Assembly: GCA_046155505.1 (NCBI GenBank)
Contig: JBJXFK010000106.1
Location: 1-41,364, forward strand
Length of the DNA: 41,364 bases
Reading direction: 5' to 3'
DNA from: JBJXFK01 sp046155505
GTDB lineage: Bacteria; Planctomycetota; Phycisphaerae; UBA1845; Fen-1342
Position 1 is the first letter of the stretch. Each line of letters starts with the position of its first letter. The position numbers were made by a program, and so were the translations under genes. Under the pieces are notes generated by a model. It was not told the DNA's origin and ran no database searches. It saw only the letters and a list, made by a program, of their open reading frames with translations. Below, in pieces: positions 34,311 to 40,100 of this stretch.

Positions 34311-35525
34311 ATGAGTTCCGATTCCGCGAGCGAACTGACGACTGCGTCCAATCGCCTTTTTGCGAGCTACCTGCAATCGGTTGGTCTCCATTACCAGTAC
34401 GAGCCGACAGAAGAGGGCAAGTCCAAAAATCCTGATTTCCGCGTTCTCTGCGATAATCAGAGCGTTCGTTGCGAAGTAAAAGAGCTGTACCGAAGACGGC
34501 CGGAGCCGCGCGGTGGCTCCAGTTTTGATCCATACACGCCGATCCGACATGCGATCAAGAAAGCAGAGCCGCAGTTTCGCGAGTATCGAGACGAACCATG
34601 CGTGTTGGTGCTATGCAACATTAATGACTGGGAGTTTTGCGATCGGCCTGTCATCCTGTACGGCGCGATGCTGGGCGATCTTGGCTTCACCATGAAGCTG
34701 AATCTCGACGATCAGGCGCACGCGGTTCCAGCTCCGGTTGGCAATAACGCGTTTCTCGAAAATGGCAGCGTTCTCAAGACGCGACGGCGATCGACGCCCA
34801 CCGGGCCGACAGTCACAAAGCAGTATGTGCAGAACACGACGTTCAGCGCGATTGCAGTGCTGACTGAATTTACGGTCCCAAATCCGGCGTTCTGGGCGGA
34901 GTTCACGCGGCGTTTCGAGGCGCTTGGTCGTCGCGAAAATCGCGACCCGACTATGTACGATTGGGTGCAGGTCCGCATCGACCTCGAACTTGAGAGGAAT
35001 CTAGCGCCAACGCTCGGGCAAACGCCGCGCTTGTGCGTCTTCGAGAATCCATTTGCACGTGTTCCGCTGCCCGAGGCGTGCTTGTCGGGACCCGTCGACG
35101 CTCGGTATCGCTTTACACCCCGCAATGGTGGCATATCAAAAGTCCAGCGAGTGTTCGCCGGCGACGGTCTGGTGGCTGCGGAGACTATGCGGCCCGATTC
35201 CGAATCGCCGATACTTCGTCGCGTTGAGCCGTTCCGCGAAGCTGTCATCCGCCGGTTCCACCCGCAGAGGATCGTGCTGTTCGGATCCCACGCGCGCGGC
35301 GCGGCGGAGCCTGGTTCCGACGTTGATCTATTGGTCACGTTCGCCGGCGACGCGAACGAGGGCGAGCGCTCATTGGAAATCCGGACCCAGATCGAACCTG
35401 AGTTTCCGCTCGACTTGATCACGCGCTCGGAGGGCGAAATCGCGAAACGACTCGCGCTCAACGACATGTTTCTTCGCGAGATACTTGATCACGGAGTGAC
35501 GCTCTATGACGCAGCTCACGCGTGA
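34311..35525 (+). CDS. PD-(D/E)XK nuclease fused to MNT nucleotidyltransferase
   Basis: A 404-residue two-domain protein. The N-terminal domain carries a PD-(D/E)XK nuclease-type motif: NPDF (Pro41-Asp42) and CEVKEL (Glu55-x-Lys57), joined by a short strand-turn-strand. The C-terminal about 100 residues form a minimal nucleotidyltransferase with LFGSHARG (Gly325-Ser326), SDVDLLV (Asp337 and Asp339) and a third Asp at about 368 (PLDLIT). The middle 100-300 has no recognised motif. The last bases overlap the HEPN gene by 20 bases. MNT/HEPN pairs are known as toxin-antitoxin modules in which the MNT protein AMPylates the HEPN toxin; a nuclease fused to the MNT part is unusual. The ATG at 34311 has AAGG about 9 bases upstream; an ATG at 34263 is possible. 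Confidence 0.75.
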   Translation: MSSDSASELTTASNRLFASYLQSVGLHYQYEPTEEGKSKNPDFRVLCDNQSVRCEVKELYRRRPEPRGGSSFDPYTPIRHAIKKAEPQFREYRDEPCVLVLCNINDWEFCDRPVILYGAMLGDLGFTMKLNLDDQAHAVPAPVGNNAFLENGSVLKTRRRSTPTGPTVTKQYVQNTTFSAIAVLTEFTVPNPAFWAEFTRRFEALGRRENRDPTMYDWVQVRIDLELERNLAPTLGQTPRLCVFENPFARVPLPEACLSGPVDARYRFTPRNGGISKVQRVFAGDGLVAAETMRPDSESPILRRVEPFREAVIRRFHPQRIVLFGSHARGAAEPGSDVDLLVTFAGDANEGERSLEIRTQIEPEFPLDLITRSEGEIAKRLALNDMFLREILDHGVTLYDAAHA

Positions 35526-35967
35526 TTGGATCGCGAAGGCCGAGGGTGACTTTCAGGTTGCGGTTTCGCTCCTGCGACCGCGAAAGTTCCCCAACCATGA
35601 CGCGGTGTGCTTTCACGCGCAGCAGTGTGCGGAAAAGTACATGAAGGCGGTGTTGCAGGACGCAAACATCACATTTGCCAAGACGCATGTGCTAACGGAC
35701 TTGCTTACGCAGCTCGCAGCAGTGAATCCGATGTGGGAAGCGCTGCGTGACGCCGCCACCCTTCTCTCCACACACGCAGTGAAATTCCGTTACCCAGGTG
35801 AGTTCGCGGACCGCGTGATGGCGCGTGACGCCGTTGCGGCATCCAGGTTCATTCGCACACCGCTTCGCGCACACCTCGGGATCGTCGATGACCGCAAGCG
35901 CGTGGTCGCCAAGCGAGCGGCGATTCGCAAGAAGGGTGGAACTCGCAAGCGGCGTCGAAGTGGATAG
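35506..35967 (+). CDS. HEPN-domain protein (partner of the nuclease-MNT fusion)
   Basis: A 153-residue HEPN protein, probably an RNase-type toxin or the target of the MNT domain. The start LTRDWIAKAEGDFQVAVSLL, the CFHAQQCAEKYMKAVL helix, ITFAKTHVLTDLL and the later VKFRYPGEFADRV are typical of the family. An Arg-x4-His arrangement (RKFPNH) is present early, but whether it is the catalytic Rx4-6H motif is unclear. After the usual end (RFIRTPLRAHL) there is an added strongly basic tail (KKGGTRKRRRSG) that could bind nucleic acid. It overlaps the upstream nuclease-MNT gene by 20 bases, so the two are surely cotranslated. Confidence 0.88.
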   Translation: MTQLTRDWIAKAEGDFQVAVSLLRPRKFPNHDAVCFHAQQCAEKYMKAVLQDANITFAKTHVLTDLLTQLAAVNPMWEALRDAATLLSTHAVKFRYPGEFADRVMARDAVAASRFIRTPLRAHLGIVDDRKRVVAKRAAIRKKGGTRKRRRSG

Positions 35968-36027
35968 CACCCCGTACGCTTGGGCCGTTGGATATTTGTT
36001 TGTTCGCCAAGCCCGCGAAGGCACAGC

Positions 36028-36372
36028 ATGACGCTCGACCCCAAAGCCGCCCATCGCGAATGCTGTTGCAACCACGACTTGCTGCACGCGGCAGAGTCAT
36101 GCGGCTGCTTCCATTGCCTCGCCGTGTTCCCTCCAACTCTGATTGACGAGTGGATCGATGAGAAGCTCGCCGACGGCCGTGCGGGTCGCACGGCCCTCTG
36201 CCCGCGCTGCGGCATCGACTCTGTGATCCCGATCGACGCACCCGCAGGGCGCGATGCGTCGTTTCTAAGGCAAATGAAAGCAATGTGGTTCGAGCAGTCG
36301 ATCGCGCTTGACGAAATGATGCGGCTCTTTGAAAGCGAGAACTCGAAACGCTCGAGCGGCCCGAACGCATGA
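36028..36372 (+). CDS. Small Cys-rich zinc-binding cytoplasmic protein
   Basis: A 114-residue protein with Cys pairs in ESCGCFHCLAVFPP and ALCPRCGIDSVIPID, about 50 residues apart, giving a zinc-ribbon-like site. This CxxC-x-F-P-x-x-I-x-E-W ... CPxCGID pattern is a small bacterial family annotated only as cytoplasmic proteins. The function is unknown. An extra CCCNH stretch near residue 12 adds possible ligands. It lies 60 bases after the HEPN gene on the same strand and may share its transcript. The ATG at 36028 lacks a strong ribosome binding site. Confidence 0.75.
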   Translation: MTLDPKAAHRECCCNHDLLHAAESCGCFHCLAVFPPTLIDEWIDEKLADGRAGRTALCPRCGIDSVIPIDAPAGRDASFLRQMKAMWFEQSIALDEMMRLFESENSKRSSGPNA

Positions 36373-36441
36373 GGCCACGCGGCCCTCGCTCCATTACTCC
36401 GTATTTCCTTGTTCCGCCGGCTGCGACGCGTGGAATCGCGG

Positions 36442-36493
36442 TATCATGCGTCGAGCCGAGGGGCGGTCCACCGCGCGCATGAAATGTCCGTGC
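36442..36493 (+). promoter_or_regulatory. Degenerate copy of the TPP-riboswitch leader (third copy)
   Basis: TATCAT (36442-36447) is followed, again 11 bases later, by AGGGGCGGTCC (36459-36469), identical to 37764-37774. Then, after a gap of 3-4 bases relative to that copy, comes CATGAAATGTCC, matching CCTGAGATGTCG in 10 of 13 positions if the flanking base is included. The TPP-binding core is not preserved. It precedes the lipoprotein gene and may supply its promoter. Alone the match would be weak; the equal spacing in all three copies is the main support. Confidence 0.45.
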
Positions 36494-36570
36494 GATCGGG
36501 TGGGTTGAGTTGGCGGCCCATGCGCCGATGAACTGCACCTGCCCAATCTCTTGAACGGGAGCCGCGAAGC

Positions 36571-37677
36571 ATGCGACCGTTCGCGAAGGTGTTCGCGATC
36601 TCGGCGTGTCTGATTTGCGCCATGCTGCTCTCCGGCTGCATCTGCGCCGTGCCAATCTGCACGCTCACGCCACACTCGCCGCGATTTCAACTGCCTGAAG
36701 CGGAGTGGGGAGCGACCGACCGGCGGCTCGTGGTCGCGTGTTATCGCCTTCAGTATTCGAAGGAACCTCAGCCTCCTGTCCGGTTTCGTGTGCTGAGTCT
36801 CTCAGCAGAAGGATCGTACGAACCGCCCGCTGAGCTATTGATTGGCCTCGCAGGCATCGGTTACGTCGGCGAGATTCGCGCATGCGCCGCATCGCAAGCG
36901 CCGGCCGCCATTGCCATCTTCGGGCCGGATGGGCAAGTCGGCATCTACGACCCGGTTCCTACGGCGCACACGCTCGGCGAAAATGTGCGCGTGCCGTCGG
37001 CCCAGAGGATCGGCTCGGTCGTGATCCAGATTGGTTGCGATGGTTTCGAACCGCTGCAGGCCGACAGTGTGATGGGCATACTGCTGAGCAATATTCTGCA
37101 TCTACACACACCCGAGTGGGTTCGTCACTGTGGCCGACACGAAGCGATTCCGCGGGTGGAAGCAGTCCAAATCGCCGCGTATGTCGCCGCGCACGCCGAA
37201 CGGTTCTCACGGATGACGCAACTCCTCGCGCGTCGCCTCTCCGATCGCCACGCGTACAACTTCGGGGGCGGTGCGGGTTCGTTTCCTACAGAGTATGCGG
37301 ACGAGCGCAAGCCGCAGTTCGAATCGCTCCTCGAGCGCTGTTCCGCGGCCGATCGAGAGTACCTGACTCGCGTGTGGGAAGATTTGAAGACGACGCCATC
37401 ACGCGAGTTCTGGCCGGGCGGATCGATTCGAGTATGGGCGTCGAACGATCCGCAAGAGTGCCAGAGCTGCTGTCGGATAACTGCGGAGGGTTTGACATTT
37501 CGCTGGATGCGCGGCCGGCGACTTGGCGCTTCGTTTCTGTTTGAATCCGACGACTTCACGCGTATTCTCGCCGACGGCATGTTTGAACTCGCGATCTGCA
37601 AACCTTGTTTGCGCGAGCGCGTGCAGGAGCACTACGAGCACTTGCGCGAATCGACTTCGGAGCGCGACGCCCAGTAG
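36571..37677 (+). CDS. Lipoprotein of unknown function
   Basis: A 368-residue protein with a lipoprotein signal peptide: basic start (MRPFAK), hydrophobic core and lipobox LLSGC with Cys23 as the probable lipidated residue. It would be tethered to a membrane surface. The C-terminal third has two Cys pairs (CQSCC and CKPC) that could bind a metal or form disulfides. No family is recognised. GGGAG lies 9 bases before the ATG. It is bounded on both sides by riboswitch-leader copies and so forms its own block in the thiC-upstream island. Confidence 0.7.
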   Translation: MRPFAKVFAISACLICAMLLSGCICAVPICTLTPHSPRFQLPEAEWGATDRRLVVACYRLQYSKEPQPPVRFRVLSLSAEGSYEPPAELLIGLAGIGYVGEIRACAASQAPAAIAIFGPDGQVGIYDPVPTAHTLGENVRVPSAQRIGSVVIQIGCDGFEPLQADSVMGILLSNILHLHTPEWVRHCGRHEAIPRVEAVQIAAYVAAHAERFSRMTQLLARRLSDRHAYNFGGGAGSFPTEYADERKPQFESLLERCSAADREYLTRVWEDLKTTPSREFWPGGSIRVWASNDPQECQSCCRITAEGLTFRWMRGRRLGASFLFESDDFTRILADGMFELAICKPCLRERVQEHYEHLRESTSERDAQ

Positions 37678-37746
37678 CCGACGCCGGAAGTCTAGAAATC
37701 TCGGCGGGCGAGCGTTCAGAAGCATGGTCGAGTTGCCCTACGCGGC

Positions 37747-37930
37747 TACAATAGTCGCTGCCTAGGGGCGGTCCGCTGCGGCGGGCCTGAGATGTCGGCG
37801 CGGACGCCGACAGACCCTTCGAACCTGATCAGTGACGAGCTGCTCGGGTGCGTGACTGTGTGCTACCGCTCGCTTACGAGTGGTCGTCGCAGCGCGTGCC
37901 GGACGTAGCCGCCTGCGTAGGGAGGGCGTC
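37747..37930 (+). promoter_or_regulatory. TPP riboswitch (THI element) with expanded P5 region
   Basis: TACAAT (37747-37752) precedes an aptamer-like RNA. Visible parts: P2 5' strand AGGGG; a P3 hairpin GGTCCGC-TGCG-GCGGGCC; TGAGA; an extra hairpin TGTCGGCG-CGGA-CGCCGACA; ACCCTTCGAACCTGATC ending at 37830; and GCGTAGGGA at 37915-37923. These are the conserved TPP-riboswitch (thi box) segments. Between CCTGATC and GCGTAGGGA there are about 84 bases, where the family usually has about 14 with a TAAT loop; CCGGACGTAGCC near 37899-37910 vaguely recalls that piece. The GGGAGGG at its 3' end doubles as ribosome binding site for the gene at 37931, suggesting translational control. Known TPP riboswitches control thiC; here several other genes come first. 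Confidence 0.8.
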
Positions 37931-38272
37931 ATGTCGAAGCGGCACGTTTCAGAGTCGAGTCAACTCGACTTCGCCAAGATTGACGACGCAGTGCTGGCGC
38001 TGTTGCACCTAAACGCGGAACCCGAACGCCTCGGCGGCTACACCGTGACCCGTGCCTGGAAGAGCCTGAACTGGGACGCACTCAGCCGCCTGCACGAAGC
38101 CGGCCTGATCGGCGAACCGCGCAGCACGGCGAAGTCCGTCGTCCTAGACGAGGAGGGCGTTCGCCGCGCGGAGTTGGCGTGCGAACGACTCTTTGGGCAG
38201 GGGGCCAGTGAGCAGCGCGGCGGGCGCGTCGACGAGCCGCGCGGGTCCGATGCCGGTGGAACACGAAAATGA
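37931..38272 (+). CDS. DUF6429 family protein
   Basis: A 113-residue small protein. Residues about 11-80 match DUF6429: LDFAKIDDAVLALLHLN ... RAWKSLNWDALSRLHEAGLI ... AKSVVLDEEGVRRAE, the form of a winged-helix-like domain in which a short helix-turn-helix is followed by a beta hairpin. The family function is unknown; a DNA-binding or antitoxin-like role is conceivable. The last 30 residues are Gly/Arg-rich. It begins 8 bases after the riboswitch and its stop overlaps the MNT gene (ATGA), so it is the first gene of a coupled series. Confidence 0.8.
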   Translation: MSKRHVSESSQLDFAKIDDAVLALLHLNAEPERLGGYTVTRAWKSLNWDALSRLHEAGLIGEPRSTAKSVVLDEEGVRRAELACERLFGQGASEQRGGRVDEPRGSDAGGTRK

Positions 38273-38586
38273 TGGTCGCCATGCGTGACATCCGCGCCTT
38301 CGCTCGCCGGATTGCGAAGGAGTTTCGGCCGAAGCGGATCATTCTGTTCGGGTCGTACGCGTATGGCACGCCGACGGATGATTCAGACGTCGATTTGATG
38401 GTCGTGTTCGGCGGGCGCGGGAGCGCGCAGAAACGTGCGCTCGAAATCGTCCTGGCGCTGGACTATCCGGGGTTCGCGCTTGATTTGCTCACCCGCAACT
38501 CATCGGAAATTCGTCAGCGCGTGCAGCTAAATGACTGGTTCATCATGGAGATTATCGCGAATGGCACAAACCTCTATGAAGCTTGA
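38269..38586 (+). CDS. MNT-type minimal nucleotidyltransferase
   Basis: A 105-residue single-domain nucleotidyltransferase of the MNT/MntA type. Catalytic residues are Gly28-Ser29 in LFGSYAYG, Asp40 and Asp42 in DSDVDLMV, and Asp72 in ALDLLTR. It is clearly homologous to the C-terminal domain of the fusion protein at 34311-35525, including the shared LND.F..EI...G..LY end. Its start overlaps the DUF6429 stop by 4 bases and its end overlaps the next gene by 26 bases. Instead of the usual HEPN partner, the following gene is a PD-(D/E)XK-like protein. AMPylation of a partner is inferred from the family. Confidence 0.9.
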   Translation: MMVAMRDIRAFARRIAKEFRPKRIILFGSYAYGTPTDDSDVDLMVVFGGRGSAQKRALEIVLALDYPGFALDLLTRNSSEIRQRVQLNDWFIMEIIANGTNLYEA

Positions 38587-39319
38587 AGAACGGCCCACAA
38601 GAGCGTGGTGGAAGCGACGTGCCGATCAAGCGAAGAGCTTCTCTCATGAGAATTTTCGCAAGTACGTTGAAGCTGCGGCGCGACAGTGCGGTGCTACCCA
38701 AAAGCATGAACTCGAAGATGAGCAACCGGTAACGACGGCGTTTAGCCACTTTCTGTGCGAGGAGATCGCCGCGTCGATATTTCGTGAGCGGTTTGTTGGC
38801 TACTCTGCGGCCCATTCAAAACGCACCAAGGCGCTATTGAATCCGAAGCGCCGACTAAGGCAGATGCACGGAACCGATTGGACTGAGCGAAGTGAGTGGC
38901 TTGTCGACCTCCTGCTGTGCCCCAAATTTGTTTCCAGAAACTGCAAGGTGGAAGATTGCTGGCGGGCGGTGCTCGCCTGCGAATCAGAAGCCTGGCCTTC
39001 GCACCTCGTCGACGGTGACTGGTCTTCAGACCGCTCGGGCTATCTCGACGACTTCAACAAGCTACTTCATTTTCGGGCACCTGTCCTTGCGTTTGTCTGC
39101 CGAACGAAAGTTGGCAAGCGGGACGGCAACGGAGAGCATCGACTGGATCGTTTGCAGAGGTCGCTGACCGAATACGCCAAGTGGGCCGGTGGGCTTTGGC
39201 ATGAGAGCGTTCTCTTGCTGTGCATCCTGCCAGACAAGGTAAGTATCAGCGAGACTAGACTAGGACTTGGTGTCCTGGGCGGGAGTCTGTCATTCGAGCC
39301 TCTTGAGCTTGATCGATGA
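38561..39319 (+). CDS. PD-(D/E)XK-like nuclease candidate paired with MNT
   Basis: A 252-residue protein with a possible restriction-endonuclease-like core: SEWLVDLLL (Asp116), AVLACESEAW (Glu141-Ser-Glu143) and then LDDFNKLLHFRAPVLAFVCRT. This resembles the 'ESEW ... DFxKLL ... RA' segment of a group of uncharacterised nuclease-like proteins. No HEPN features are seen. It overlaps the MNT gene by 26 bases. The gene is visibly less GC-rich than the chromosomal genes, which suggests acquisition. Activity and target are unknown; the nuclease call is tentative. The start could also be the ATG at 38576. Confidence 0.55.
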   Translation: MAQTSMKLEERPTRAWWKRRADQAKSFSHENFRKYVEAAARQCGATQKHELEDEQPVTTAFSHFLCEEIAASIFRERFVGYSAAHSKRTKALLNPKRRLRQMHGTDWTERSEWLVDLLLCPKFVSRNCKVEDCWRAVLACESEAWPSHLVDGDWSSDRSGYLDDFNKLLHFRAPVLAFVCRTKVGKRDGNGEHRLDRLQRSLTEYAKWAGGLWHESVLLLCILPDKVSISETRLGLGVLGGSLSFEPLELDR

Positions 39320-39385
39320 TTCCCAATTTGAACCGAAGCGGTCGTCACAGCAGTACCGTAATGTTCCGACGAAGTTGATGGAATA

Positions 39386-39481
39386 ATGACCCAGCTCGAA
39401 TCTGCCCGCAACGCACTTTGCACGCACGCGTCGCCGTGCGCCGTACAGCACGCGCTCGAAATCGAAGGAGAAAGTCGATGA
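39386..39481 (+). pseudogene. Duplicated 5' fragment of thiC
   Basis: A 31-codon frame beginning MTQLESAR, the same eight residues as ThiC. The first 26 bases match 40097-40122 except for two synonymous changes (codons 3 and 6). A further match (CGCGTCGCCGTGCGC at 39427 against CGCGTCGCCGTTCGC at 40148, 14 of 15) lies 10 bases nearer to the start than in thiC, so the copy has lost about 10 bases and shifted frame. It then ends at TGA overlapping the antitoxin ATG. It probably now serves as a translated leader for the antitoxin. Upstream (39350-39385) TAATG..CC.ACGAAG might be remains of the riboswitch 3' part, but this is weak. Confidence 0.75.
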
Positions 39482-39699
39482 ACTATCTCGGCACCGCCCG
39501 AATCGAGAACGGTCGCGTCGTCATGCCGGACGGCTTTGCCGCCGCGCGGCACAGCGACACGTTTGAAGCGATCGAGATCGGCGGAGACATCCTCCTGATC
39601 ACGAGTCCGCTCGATCGAAAGCGACTCGACCTCATCGACGCGCTCGTCGGCGAGTCCATCAACGATCATCGCAAGTCGCTCGAAGGACTCGCAAAATGA
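39478..39699 (+). CDS. Antitoxin of a Doc-type pair
   Basis: A 73-residue protein starting MNYLGTARIENGRVVMPDGF, like AbrB/MazE-type small antitoxins, and ending with LIDALVGESINDHRKSLEGLAK, a helical tail that probably neutralises the toxin. AAGGAG lies 7 bases upstream. The start overlaps the stop of the thiC fragment (ATGA), and the stop overlaps the start of the toxin gene (ATGA), so its translation should be coupled to both. Confidence 0.8.
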   Translation: MNYLGTARIENGRVVMPDGFAAARHSDTFEAIEIGGDILLITSPLDRKRLDLIDALVGESINDHRKSLEGLAK

Positions 39700-40100
39700 A
39701 CTGGATCGGCATCGAGGAGTTGTTGCTGATTCATGCCCGCGTGATCGCGGCGACCGGCGGCGCACAAGGCGTGATCAACACGGGTGCGCTCGATTCGGCG
39801 CTTCGTCGCCCGTTCACCGCATTCGACGGCTGCCACTTGTTTCCGAGCATCATCGAGAAAGTCGCCGCGATGATCCACTCGATCGTCGCATTTCACCCGT
39901 TCGCGGACGGAAACAAGCGCACGGCCCTCGTGGCCGGAGACGTGGTCCTGCGACTCAACGAATTGCGTCTGATTCCATCGGATGAAGTCGAACCCTTCTT
40001 TTGGTCCATCGCACGTGGCGAACAAGACGTGCCGCAAATCGCCGCCTGGCTGCAAACCCACACCGAGCAATTTCGCTCGTCGTTCGGAGATAAGACATGA
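39696..40100 (+). CDS. doc: Doc/Fic-family toxin (death-on-curing)
   Basis: A 134-residue Fic-fold protein of the Doc type. The motif HPFADGNKRTAL (His67, Asp71, Asn73, Arg75) is the HxFx(D/E)GNxxR-like Fic site with Lys in the Doc position; Doc proteins phosphorylate EF-Tu and block translation. IEELLLIHARVIAATGG and INTGALDSALRRP in the first 40 residues are also typical. It is coupled to the antitoxin by a 4-base overlap and its stop codon overlaps the thiC start by 4 bases (ATGA), which is unusual because it ties a toxin to a biosynthetic gene. Confidence 0.92.
   Translation: MNWIGIEELLLIHARVIAATGGAQGVINTGALDSALRRPFTAFDGCHLFPSIIEKVAAMIHSIVAFHPFADGNKRTALVAGDVVLRLNELRLIPSDEVEPFFWSIARGEQDVPQIAAWLQTHTEQFRSSFGDKT

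Noticed and set aside
35506..35522. HEPN gene start resembles the thiC start (ATGACGCAGCTC against ATGACCCAGCTC)
   Set aside because: Only 12 bases are similar and the match stops at once, so chance is enough to explain it.
39350..39385. Possible 3' half of a second TPP riboswitch just before the thiC fragment
   Set aside because: TAATG and CCGACGAAG recall the consensus, but GCGTAGGG and the preceding CCTGATC are missing; kept only as a remark.
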